Part shown: piece after piece, positions 37,950 through 48,812 of the stretch
Numbering within the stretch: the first letter of the stretch is position 1
Layout: each line of letters opens with the position of its first letter
Source of the DNA: Druceiella hillmani
Lineage: Eukaryota; Arthropoda; Insecta; Lepidoptera; Hepialidae
Assembly (NCBI GenBank): GCA_039881145.1
Contig: JAYKKI010000009.1
Location: 11,658,001-11,722,000, forward strand
DNA: 64,000 nt
Direction of reading: 5' to 3'
Program-made: the position numbers and the translations under genes
The notes under the pieces: model-generated
What the model was told of the DNA's origin: nothing
Database searches by the model: none
What the model saw: the letters and a program-made list of their open reading frames with translations, nothing else

Positions 37950-39005
37950 CATTAACTCACGTGGGTGGATTTTCTTGAGTCGTCATGCATAATTTGTGTA
38001 GTCTAGAGTCTAGAGGACTTTAAAATTCATCTGGTGTTGATGCTTTTCTTCGTGGCTACTGTTTTATTTCGTGATAATCTGTTTCAAAGTGTCTATTCCT
38101 AGATCTTTGTGAATGTCACTGTTTATGATATATTAGGGTGTATATAAGATGTTCCTTAGAGTTTCGTTTTGTAATCTTTGTATTATTTGCATAGTATTTT
38201 CGCCAGCACATCCCTTATATTGCATGCCATAACTCCACTCAAGTTGGAGAATCTGTTTATACAGAAGTATTTACTTATGGATGAATTATTAGGATGTCCA
38301 TTCTAGTAGGCATCTCATTTTCTTGCATTCAGTTCTAAGCTCTTGTTGTTTCTTTTTTATGTGTACTTTCCATTTCATCTCCACATGAAGTGTAAAACCC
38401 AGGTACTCACAATACTTTTGTATGGAATCTGAGCCTCGTTTATTTTGAATGGACGGTGTTTGGTTCTTTTATTCGTGAATTCAATGTGAACCGTCTTGGT
38501 TTCATTTAACTCGATCCTTTACTTTTTTGTTCAGATGAATATTTGCTCCAAAGAATTTTGTAGTTTTTGTGTTGTCAGTGGTTGTTTCCGACTGATAGAA
38601 TCTACGTGTCATCAGTAAATTTAACAATGGTATTTCGATTCTGTATATATGTGGTATATAATATGTACAAAACTGATCAAATCGCTTTCTTGTGGGATAC
38701 TGGCTTTAATTAATCTTAGATCAAAATATACTTCCTCTAGCTTATTGCAATTAAGTAGTGTGCAATGTAATTCAAACATGCAACTAAGGAGCTCTCGTAC
38801 TAAACCCTTGTACCATTCTGTTCTATTTCCAGGAAGACAGCAGAACAGGCTTTTTTTTTCTAATGCCATTTCGATGATATTGGTAATCCTGTGTACTTGG
38901 TCAATAGTAGATCTGATTAATGGTTTTCCCTGAATCCAGATTGACATGTTGATCAAATTTCATTCCTCATTTATTGGTTTGCATCTTTTTCACAATTACT
39001 CTTCG
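37950..39005 (-). pseudogene. Jockey-like LINE reverse transcriptase remnant
   Basis: Read on the minus strand from 39005 downward, collinear Jockey-clade landmarks appear. They are a KRxKPI-EE segment (about 38970-39000), STIDQVHRITNIIEMALEKK (about 38860-38920), a PQ-S-type palm motif as IKASIPQES (about 38685-38712), the catalytic box as FTDDT (38605-38619, normally Y/FADDT), NETKTVHIEFTNK (about 38469-38510), IIQRLQNETLRNI (about 38165-38205) and a terminal RLKKIHPREL (about 37953-37982). A 111-codon intact stretch covers 38621-38956; the remainder has many stops and frameshifts. The endonuclease and gag-like ORF are absent, so it is a 5'-truncated dead copy. The plus-strand frame at 38649-38933 is its shadow. 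Confidence 0.9.
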
Positions 39006-39027
39006 TGTAGTCTGTCGTAACATGATA

Positions 39028-39097
39028 CAAACCTCACGATGTGATTTTCCAATATACGATGTCGTATATCAGTGGAAAGAGTACTTTGTGAGGTTTC
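39028..39097. repeat. Imperfect inverted repeat
   Basis: AAACCTCAC near 39029-39037 pairs with GTGAGGTTT near 39088-39096, and TTTTCCAATATACGA pairs imperfectly with TATATCAGTGGAAA around TGTCG. It lies just upstream of the Jockey-like remnant and could mark the edge of another small element. Confidence 0.5.
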
Positions 39098-40725
39098 ATA
39101 ACTACGCTTTACAACTTATTTTAGGTTTTTATTTAAGGCAGTTTTAGAAATATGATTAAAAATGACTACAACTCATCACTTTCTATTTCAAATGGTATCA
39201 GGTGACAAAAAATGGCGACTTGAGTCTACAAGCTTTCAGTATTTTTAATTTCGATACATAAAATAATAAAAATATACATAAAATAATAATAATAAATAAT
39301 AAAATTGTTAACATATATCTATGCGTTTATTTCTAATGAGAAATCGGGCAAAGGGACCGATTTTGATGTTAAATATTTTTACGTCGATCCTAAAATTTTG
39401 CAATTATTCTGGAAACATTTCTTTCTTTAAAAAAAACAATTATTAAAATGCAGAATGTGGTAATTTTATCGCCTGTTTTAAGTCACATAAAAAGCCACAC
39501 ATTTCGAAGGACAAATAAATAATGTGTGCGTAAAGATACGATCTTAATGAATTGAAAAATTTCACAATTATTTTCCAATACTTCAGTTCAGCATTACTAA
39601 ACGAGATTAGTTCAAAGAAGTTCCTCCTAAAAGAGAAGCAACATTGCCTATAAACAATTACATAGCTTTATTTTCATTATTTTAGTAAACACGATAATTA
39701 GGCACGATCGGCCTCGGGCTGAGAACACATATCGAAGGTCGTTAATATAATGAATACACTGAACAAAAACACAATCAAGGCAGCATGTCAGTAATGAGCG
39801 AGTATTTTGGTAAACACGGAAAATCCTCTAAAACTCTACTATAATATAAGTAACAAAGTACTTAGTTACATACTTTTGATACAAAACTGTTTATGTGAAA
39901 GCTAATTTGAATATACCGTCCGTAAACAATACGGTGATCGCATGCATGTTGCTTGGCCAGTTAGCGTGAACTTAAATAATTCAATCTAATCATTCAGTAC
40001 ACGCGAGCTTTTTCTTTGTCGATTACTTTGCAGTATTTGATTATTTTAGTAAATTGGCAACGACTAAGTAATAGATGTGCTAGTAAGCTTAATCAAACAT
40101 TACGTTTTCATATTTGATATAAAGTTCCGGAAATTGATGTTTATTTACATAATGTAATCTACATTCGCATGTCTGTAACTTTATTACGATCGTAGATTAC
40201 ATAACATAATAAATGTACTTATGTTGATATTTGAACATAGTATTATTTATATATCGTTACGTCTATATTATCATGATTTACAGAGAAAATTACCGCATTG
40301 AAATCGTTCATCGTTCAAATAAGTATTATTAAAGTTTTCGGTAATAAAGAGAAATACGATTGTGCCAAACTGTGCATTTAAGTAAAACTTAAATAAAATT
40401 TACGGGGAATGAAAATAAACTTAGCTCAGTGACAGAAACATAATTGAGAATTATTTATATAAAGTATTCAAAAAAGGTAGGAATAAATAGATAAAAAGAA
40501 AATTTTAATAAGGGAAAATAACGTACTAAAAATAAGAGCATGGATTATGTTAAGTACTTTTAAATAAGTTGAACTACTATGCAAAAAATATCAATATCTA
40601 TAAAGGCCATAAAATGATTGTAAAAGAAGAAATAAAATAAAACAAGATCAGCTTAGATCTAAAAAAGCCAAAGAAATGAAAAATGATAAGAATTCTGTGG
40701 TATATTTGTACAATAATATATATAA

Positions 40726-40729
<4 letters not shown>
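39098..40729. other. AT-rich non-coding stretch
   Basis: Includes one fragment of the dispersed repeat described at 39709-40017. Otherwise no gene or RNA is recognisable. Confidence 0.5.
39709..40017. repeat. Ancient dispersed repeat, fragment X
   Basis: Short collinear blocks match two other places. CTCGGGCTGAGAACACATATCG (first 20 bases compared) resembles 43713-43735. TAAACACGGAAAATC-TCTAAAA at 39808-39832 resembles 47499-47522. The block at 39916-40017 (CCGTCCGTAAACAATACGG ... CAATCTAATCATTCAGTAC) resembles 47601-47699. Spacing between blocks is similar in each place (105 versus 97 bp). The mosaic of conserved words suggests an old repeat or a duplicated regulatory element. Confidence 0.6.

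Positions 40730-40785
<56 letters not shown>
40730..40785. repeat. (TA)n microsatellite abutting hairpin copy D
   Basis: Pure TA dinucleotides run directly into the tail end of the adjacent hairpin-family copy. The position corresponds to the 3' end of the element in its own orientation. Confidence 0.95.
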
Positions 40786-40787
<2 letters not shown>

Positions 40788-41036
40788 AATATATTTGGCT
40801 TTAATTTTGTAGAAATTCGTTATCGCTTAATTTTTATTAATAACTAAATGAAACTACGTGATGTAGTCTTGTTTCTACATTATTTCAATTCTTAACAATT
40901 GAAGTTTCTAAGAGCCAATCTATAAATTGCCCACCTGAAGTTATCGTCATACAACGAAACCTAGGTCGTGGTTAAGAATTGAAATAAAGTAGAAACTACG
41001 TCACGTAATTTCATTTAATTGTGAATAAAAATTAAG
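40786..41036 (-). mobile_element. Hairpin repeat family, copy D
   Basis: The reversed tail (GAATATATTTGGCTTTAATT from 40787) is followed by a left arm that is interrupted after about 40893 and a fuller inverted arm at about 40926-41020. The arms extend outward through AATAAAAATTAAG, a segment absent from copies A and B. The inner part of the left arm (40894-40925) has been replaced or rearranged. No flanking direct repeat was found, possibly because one flank is the TA microsatellite. Confidence 0.8.
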
Positions 41037-41189
41037 TTGTAAATAAATCTTAGTGTATCATACACGCACATTTATGTTCAAATGTAAATATAATTCTTTT
41101 TATTCCTACAATTTTCAAGGGATACGCCCAAAAAATTTTCAAACTTATGCACCAGCTCTAGTATCAAATCTAAAAGGGATGCGAATCCT

Positions 41190-41210
41190 ACACCCTCCCC
41201 CCCCCCTCCC
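41190..41210 (-). repeat. Poly-C tract, G-quadruplex-capable on minus strand
   Basis: CACCC-T-C10-T-CCC occurs in an otherwise AT-rich region. The minus strand has GGG, a ten-G run and GGG, enough for an intramolecular G-quadruplex. This is the only such tract I noticed in the window. Confidence 0.7.
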
Positions 41211-41537
41211 GATCTCTATTACCGTCATATAGAATTGGGGTTGAAGTGTATAAAAGACCGAGCAAAGCCGGTTACTTGTGTAGTTTAGTATAAATGATAG
41301 AAAATTTATATTAGATGATAAATTTGCAAATCATGAGAATGCATTGATTAAAGCAAATTGAATTTGCTGCACTCTAAAGTAAATTTAATAATTATATTAT
41401 ATATCATGTCACCACACATTGCATTGCATATCCTGTATTGTTCAATATTTCATATTAGTTCACAAAAAAGTCTTAATAATACGACCTGATTTTAAATCTA
41501 AGTTTCGATGGATGATGCTAAAAGCCTTATCAGGTTT
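41211..41537. other. AT-rich non-coding stretch
   Basis: No signal beyond the adjoining poly-C tract and tandem array. A 74-codon plus frame starting at 41419 runs into the first repeat unit. Confidence 0.5.
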
Positions 41538-42316
41538 CAACTTTCATATTGAAGTCGACTTGCTTCAGCATGTTTTTCAAAAGATATTGAGAATGAATTT
41601 TGAAAATGGCCCATTTGAAATGATAAAGAAGAGTGAAGTGTGATAATAGAACTATTATTGTTGTATTGCTCTGTCAACAATCACTCTTTCTTATATTAAA
41701 TTTCATCTTTAATATTGACGTCTACTTGCTTCAAGATATTTTTCAAAGATATTGGGAATCAATTTTGGTAATGTCACGGTTGTAACGAAAGAGAAAGAGT
41801 TATTCCTCTGTCAACAATCACTTTTCTTATATCATAATTGATCATTAATATTGACGCTTAGTTATTTCAATATATTTTTCAAAAGATATTGAGAATAAAT
41901 TTTGACAATTGCCCGTTTGAAATGAAAAAGAAGGATCGAAGTGTGATAATGGAAATATTATATTTCTATTGCTATGTCAACAATAATTTTTCTTAAATTA
42001 TCTTTTATTTTTAATATTGACGTGTACTTGCTTCAATATATTTTTCAAAATATATTGAGTATTAATTTTGATAATGGCCCGTTTGAAACGATAAAAAAGG
42101 ATCGAAGTTTGATAATAGAAATATTATTGTTCTATTGCTCTGTCAACAATAACTTTTTCTTATATCAGTTTTCATCTTTTATATTGACATCTACTTGGTT
42201 CAATATATTTTTCAAAAGATATTGAGAATAAATTTTGGCAGTGGCGCGTTTAGAACAAAACAGAAAGAGTATTATAATAGGGCTAATATTGTTCAGTTGC
42301 TCTGTCAATAATCACA
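41538..42316. repeat. Five-copy degenerate tandem array, period about 165 bp
   Basis: The marker ATATTGA recurs at 41547, 41712, 41848, 42014 and 42181, giving periods of 165, 136, 166 and 167 bp. Each unit contains TTTTTCAAAAGATATTGAGAAT, a GGCCCGTTTGAAA-like block and CTCTGTCAACAATCAC in the same order. The second unit carries an internal deletion of about 30 bp. Related short plus frames (41419-41643 and 41974-42225) share a peptide because of the repeat. It looks like an old, locally amplified satellite-like sequence. Confidence 0.9.
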
Positions 42317-43033
42317 TTGAATAAACAAAACAATATTTAATTCATAAATAAGATAAAATTAGTAGAAACAGATAAAATTAGTCAAAAGAATTGGAGATAT
42401 TGCTGAAATTTAATAGCCAAAAATGCAAAATACAGTTATGGTAACAAATTAATTAAATATAATTAATTATTTTCAAAAATTTAAATATTATTTTAGAATT
42501 TTCTCCATTATTATTATTGCGAGGTATTTTTTACTTTCAATGAAGATGTAATTTGCCGATATAAAATTTCTTCATTATAATTTGTTCAAAAACATTTTGC
42601 AAGGCTTTTATATTTTTCTTCAATCACTTTAATATTTTAATTTCCTATTTATCACACGTTTTTAGCAAAAATTAAATTAATAAAAAAATTTATTTATTAA
42701 TTTTTATATTACTTTTTAATTTAAAAAAAATTGCCAAAGTTTTAAATTGTGCTTTTAAACTCTCACGTATCTTTAGTAACGTTTATTTTTTTAAAAGATT
42801 GAAGCGAATTAAAATTAGAAATTCCAATATTCATGTAAGGTGATAAAATACACATCTGCTAATACTTTTCAAAATATAATTCATTTTACCACCAAAGGTA
42901 CTACTGATGAAAAACAAGCAAACCTGACTAAATGTTATATCGTACTAGGAAAGAATGAAAAGTTTTTATTCAAAGCGATTCTCTCAATTGAATTAGTGTA
43001 TTTATTTTGACGCGCGCTGTTGCTTGAACGGCA

Positions 43034-43064
43034 AGAGGATAAACCTGCGATAGGTTTATCCTCT
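43034..43064. repeat. Hairpin with 13-bp perfect arms
   Basis: AGAGGATAAACCT at 43034-43046 pairs exactly with AGGTTTATCCTCT at 43052-43064 around the 5-nt loop GCGAT. It lies in a slightly GC-richer segment. The function is unknown. Confidence 0.75.
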
Positions 43065-43624
43065 AGGCGAAGATGATAAATCAAGCACGTGTGGAACTCG
43101 CACTGCGAGGGTTTCGTACACATTTAGGCATTTACAAACGTTTAACACATAATCAACATATAATCATCCTATCAAACTATTTAAAATACTATATCTTTCA
43201 CAGGCGTGCATTAAAAAAAATTGTCTTCATGGTGTAATAATGACCAGATGTATAAAGTAACAATTTTCGAATTATTATTAGTTAGAATAAACTTGAGTGA
43301 TGCAATAACATTTTTATTTAGTTTAAAAAATAACATTTCTCTAATATTTTTGCAATAAATAAGAAAGAGCGTAGCGAGTTTTGTTTCTTTTTAACTTGGA
43401 TAAAACTCTCATGTGGAATATAATCAAATATGCTACTTTGATTTTTATTTTTTCTTCATCCATTCTAAAAAATAATCAGTCCATATTACTACAACTAATA
43501 AACTCAAGTCAAAGCCATCATAAATAGTATTGGATCGTACCGAATATTTGTTTGCAATATACTTTTCGGGTCTAAATGTTACCAAATGGGGCCAATTAAA
43601 AGATGTTCCTATACTAGACGTTAG

Positions 43625-43735
43625 TCAAAAATAAATAAGCAGACTCGTTTTATAAACGTGGAAAACATAAACGATACATTTCCGGATATCTATTGATAGA
43701 CTAATGGGTGTGCTTCGGGCTTTAAATACACATCG
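43625..43735. repeat. Ancient dispersed repeat, fragment Z
   Basis: AAATAAATAAGCAGACTCG, TTTTATAAA, AAACATAAACGATACATTTC and TTTCCGGATA occur in the same order as at 47275-47345. CTTCGGGCTTTAAATACACA then matches the start of fragment X (39709). Confidence 0.5.
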
Positions 43736-45430
43736 CAGCGCATTTAGATAATAAATATTCTTAATAGAAATAAAACTAGGGTAAAATACTAATAAAATTA
43801 CATTTATATTAAGACGGCGTAAACGTGAAAAATCCTATGAGAACCCAAGTGTCAGTAACTTATTTATTTATTTAGTATAAGAAGCATCTATATTTATAAA
43901 TGTTTGAGTTGTGTTGTGCTAATTATTTTACCAGTGTTTATCAACCATCTATTCCTTAAACACGCGTAACCAATCGGTATATGTACTCGTATTTCTATAA
44001 AAGTTCATGGGACATCTTTCTAAAGAGAGTAAGTTTCCATAATAGGAAAATAATAGGTCCGATATATCATTTTCATTGAAATTACGATTTCATTCCATGA
44101 ACTATTATGACTTTGACCCGCGACTGTTGTGCCCCGGGAGAAGAAAAAAAAACTTGCAAAGAAATTGAAAAAAATGTGAAAAAATTGTCTAATACCGTTG
44201 GAAATGGGTAAATAGTTAGAAATACCTAGAATAGAAGAAAGTGGGGAAAGTATCATACCATAGGCATGTTCCTTGATGGGTTTTACATATTATTGTTTGT
44301 ACGCCCTTATTTATATATATGCTCTTTTACTCAAGAATAATTTTTTTTAATAACAAAAAACATTTTTAAAGAGAAAACATCTTTTAGCTCAGCTTGTTCA
44401 TAATTTTCGATGGCAAAATATTTGCAATTTTGCGTTACGCCAAGCGTAACCCGTTTCGGGTATAGTCGGCTGTAGATCGAGTCCAACTCAACGAGATGAA
44501 TAAAACGTCCGAGTTAGTAAATATATTTTTAATTTCGTCACTTTTTCCAGTGAGTTAATGGTGCAGAGGTAAAGCACTAGATTAAAAAAGTTTTTATAAT
44601 GTTATGAAAATATTATATATTAAAAAAATTCAAATGAGACTCCCCCCGCACTCCGAGTATATTAAATGTATTAAGTTTACGTTTATAATAAAGACGTACA
44701 TTCTTTATGCAGAGAAGATTTTTTATTTATTACGTGGTGACATTTTTTTATCTAATTGCAGAACTTTTATAAATTAATTCAGCGTATTTGTATACATTTA
44801 TATATCATATTTATTATGATATTACGTAGTGTCATACTGGATAAATGTGATTTTGTTTTTTTCACGTACCTTCATTAATATACAGATAGTATATGATTGC
44901 TCTTAATGGCAATTATTTTTGTTCTTTTCGTATGAAAAATGTCCAATATAGTTGGTACGATTATATTGGTTCTCAAATTTATAATTCTATAGTGCGGCCT
45001 TAAATACGTAAAATTCTTTTCCTTTTTAACTGCAAAATTTCAGGGAGATTGATTGAATATTTGAGACATAAAAGCAATAAAAATAAATACGCCCACTTTA
45101 GCATTTGTAATAGTTTAACTCGGAAATATAATACATTATTATATGTGCTATTGCCGAAGGAATTTGAAATTAAGGGAAATTAATGTCTTAGTCGTGTTTC
45201 CGGAAAGTAAAAATGTTGTTCTGCTAAAAAGGTATTGCAGGAAACTGTCGCAATTCAAAAATATTATATTACAAAATATAACATTTCATTAAGTTTAATT
45301 GTTATAAAACAATTAATTTTGATGTTATATTTTGTAAATAATAACTTAACGTGAATTATATTTCATGTATTTACCACTTGTAGCAAAAAACCGGATTACT
45401 CTCTGTAACAAATTTCCCAAAAGTGGTTTT

Positions 45431-45808
45431 CTACCAGATTAAAAGATCGCATATCAGTTCATAATGACATGAAAAATGTGATGTATTAGCATATTATAGT
45501 AAATAGTACATTATTTCCTTGCATTCCTCATATTATCAAAGAAAAATTGCTTGAAGATGTAAATGAATAATGATATTATAAGGGACTTTAATTTTCCTTC
45601 ACTTTGTATAATAATTTCCACCCGATTAAAGGATCGTCTATCAGCTCACAGTGACATGAAAAATGTGCTGTATCAGCATATTATAGTAAACAGTACATAA
45701 TTTCCTCACATTCCCCATATTAGCAAAGAAAAATTGCTTGAAGATGTAAATGAATAATTATATTATAAGGACTTTAATTTTCCTTCACTTTGTAAATAAT
45801 AATGCTAT
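45431..45808. repeat. Two-copy 187-bp tandem duplication
   Basis: GATTAAAAGATCG at 45437 and GATTAAAGGATCG at 45624 start two copies that agree over nearly their full 187 bp, including CATATTATAGTAAA, AAAAATTGCTTGAAGATG and TTTTCCTTCACTTTG. Divergence is moderate, so the event is not very recent. The array has no coding content. Confidence 0.92.
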
Positions 45809-47274
45809 ATAAAAATATTATTTACGATACCGCGCAATGCCATTCTAAATAAAATTACTCTATAATGAGTACAATTTGTATATAAAGTGTAATTTTTTTG
45901 TCTAAATTCAAAAGTAGGACGCTATGATATTTAAAAGCTTTCGCGTATTCAACCTTCATGCACCGTCTAACCAAAAACCTGTATTACGGTATGACATGTA
46001 TGGAAATTAAGTTTCATTTAACGACAATTAAAATATTGAACGTTAGGAAGTTAATTATACCCATAGCTACTATCATGGTTCAAAATCAAAATAATACTTT
46101 GAATTTCTCTAATTATAATTAGAGAAGAAATAGACTTCCCAAAGTCATACTTTATATTAGTAGCATAAACATACAGTATATTAAATGGTACACTTATTCG
46201 TATACAAAGTTTCATTATTCGAATTTCATAATCTTATATGTTACGTGTCAAACTTTATTAACCATGAAGGCCGATTTAATTCTGAATGATATTGCTGAAA
46301 ACACATTATTAAACTTGAGAAAATGTTTTTTTTCTATATTTTTCTTAAAAATACATTTGAACTGACTTAATTCACATAAAAAATAAATTCTTGAAATGTT
46401 CTCTAGGTGTACCACTCAATTCCACCAATTAATTAATAAATTTATACTAATGGATCCAGGATTCCTGCATGACATTACCAACAATAGCCATTTCTCCTTA
46501 AAAAATATTCATTTTATTTTCACATCGAGATACTAAACGCAGTGTTATGAAAATATACTTCGTTTAATTTAATTCTTGTCGCTTTTCTTATTTTGATTGG
46601 GTAATGTTGACATAAACATCGAAACATCATAATCTAAGTGGAAAAAAAAGAAAAAAAATACCGATGGAAGAATAATTTTTTTTGTTTCAAAATTGCCTTG
46701 GAAATTAGAGAAATGTGATATAAAATGAAAATTAATGTGAAATATAAATGAAAAAATTGTATCATATAATGTGTAATATTCATTATAACAAGATACTGAT
46801 CTAATATTTGTAAATAGTACATTTATATATTTTTGTACATTAAAATAGTGCGTAGAAAAGGTTACTAGAAAAGGAACTAAATGCATACGTTGAAAAGGGA
46901 TTAAGAGAGAAAAGTAGACAAAAATACAGTAATATGTTTAACTCATTTTTACTGGCGTCGAAGTTAATTTTAGAACAAATTTGCATTTTATAAAACATGA
47001 GACAGCTCCAAACGTAAAAGCCGAGTTAATTAAGTTAACGAGTTTGTCGTAGCGAAACTCCAACTTCATTTAAAACTGATATTTTTCAGCAGTCAGTTAA
47101 TTTATGTCCCTTTCATAACCGAGTACACTTCACCATGACAAATCCAAAAGTACTCGCATTTAATCTTGATAAATTACATATTCATTACAAAAACTGGCTC
47201 ACAAATAAACTGTTCATAATTCAACATCGCTGAACGCGACCCGCCCAAAAAGCCCGTCAAATGATAAGCTTAAA

Positions 47275-47715
47275 TAATAAATAAACGAGCAGACCCTTTT
47301 TTATAAATAACTTTAGTGAAACGTATAAACAGCAGATTTCCGGATAAAAATGCGCCCCACGAACATTTACCGATAAAATAATTACCTAACTTTACTTTTG
47401 TACTTAGGGCATTGCCCACACATAGCCTGTCTGCTCCCAGAACGTGTACGAAGTATTGTTAACATAACAAATACCCTGAACTGGAAACGTACTACCGTCA
47501 TAGGAAACACGGAAAGTACTTTAAAGCTTAATTGTACATATAAAAAAAAATTACACACCTGTTCCATAACAAAGTTACCTTTGTTAACACTGATTTGATT
47601 ATATCGTAGGTAAATAATACGGTGAGCTTACGAAGTCGCGTGGCTAGTTAACGGCGATTTAAACCATTGAATCTAATCATACAGTACACGCAACTTTTCG
47701 TTTTCTCTGCCACTA
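47275..47715. repeat. Ancient dispersed repeat, fragment Y
   Basis: The left part (47275-47345) matches fragment Z. The right part (47499-47522 and 47601-47699) matches fragment X. It therefore joins in one place the words found separately in X and Z, which supports one original repeat of at least 450 bp. Confidence 0.6.
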
Positions 47716-48649
47716 TTATAATTTTGTTTATTGCTAAGGTAATGTGAAGCGATGAATGAAAAACTATTTGCTTTATCCGCGTAGTAATGTCCAATGTAAA
47801 CTTGAAGGCAAGTAGTCATGTTGAAGAGAAATCATAGGATTACCATTATATCTTAAGGGTATCTTATTTTAACCACTTTTATTGATTTACCTTTACTCGA
47901 CTTTATCTCCCAAGAGCTACTCCTAATTAGAAACTTTTTAAAATTACTCAAAAGTATCGATAAGTGTAATTTTGTTGGTTGAATTCCGATTTTAAATTTA
48001 ACTAAGTTTGAAACAGAGGGTTTTTATCATTAATTTATTCCTAAATTCAACATAACATCCTACGACGTTTTTTCTCATGCAAATATTAATATCTTTCAAT
48101 TAGATTTTGAGACCTGTCGTTTACTGTACTTTATCTTTTTCTAGATGTATGTGTTCAGGAATAAAACTTACTTATTTTATTTTATCTCCAAAGTAATGGA
48201 AATTTTAATCAGCCTTAGCACTATTAATTGGTTGATCAAACATCAATGGGCCGTAATATGTAACTGTTCAAATTCCGATTGGTCATTATATCAAACCTAA
48301 TACATTAACCCTGTCAATACCGTAAAACAACTAGAAGTAAAAAGTATTTGGCAGAAAAGTTACTTTATGTACAATTGCTAGGATGAAATTCCTGGTTGCT
48401 TTTGTGGAATAACTTTGGACGCACATGTAGTAATGGATGTCAAGTGTAAGAAATCATATACAAATAAAAGGAAATCTAAATATTTTTTTAAAATAATTTT
48501 TCTAGCCTAATTTTACATAAGCCGGCTCTAAAACACCTGGTAAATAATATAACTCAATATAATTGAAATTAATACAGTATTTAATCTATGACACTCGTCA
48601 ACAAATTTCAATTATTTTTGTAGATAATGTAGATTTTATATCTAACGAA

Positions 48650-48812
48650 AGTAATATATAGCAAAATGAAAGCTAAAAGAATACTCTTTGCCATGAAATG
48701 AAATTTAGGATTGAAATTTTTAGAAATAGAAGGAAAAAGAAATAAAGTATAGCAAAACAAAAGCTAAAAGAATACTGTTTGCCATGAAATTAAATTTGGG
48801 ATTGAAATTAAA
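48650..48812. repeat. Two-copy duplication, period 91 bp
   Basis: TATAGCAAAA followed by AAAGCTAAAAGAATACT and TTTGCCATGAAAT occurs from 48657 and again from 48748 with few differences. Confidence 0.85.

Larger units (their letters stand above)
42317..45430. other. AT-rich non-coding stretch
   Basis: Contains the hairpin at 43034-43064 and fragment Z of the dispersed repeat (43625-43735). Several purine-rich runs lie near 44140-44190. No coding region was recognised; frames at 42935-43123 and 44020-44256 carry no motif. Confidence 0.5.

Noticed and set aside
38649..38933. 94-codon plus-strand frame as a gene
   Set aside because: It is the antisense of the Jockey-like reverse transcriptase.
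44400..44500. tRNA gene suggested by GATCGAGTC (B-box-like) near 44475
   Set aside because: No matching A box, acceptor stem or cloverleaf could be built around it.
48306..48320. TTAACCCTG as a piggyBac left terminus for the remnant at 50.5 kb
   Set aside because: No matching inverted end followed by TTAA was found downstream, so the word may be chance.
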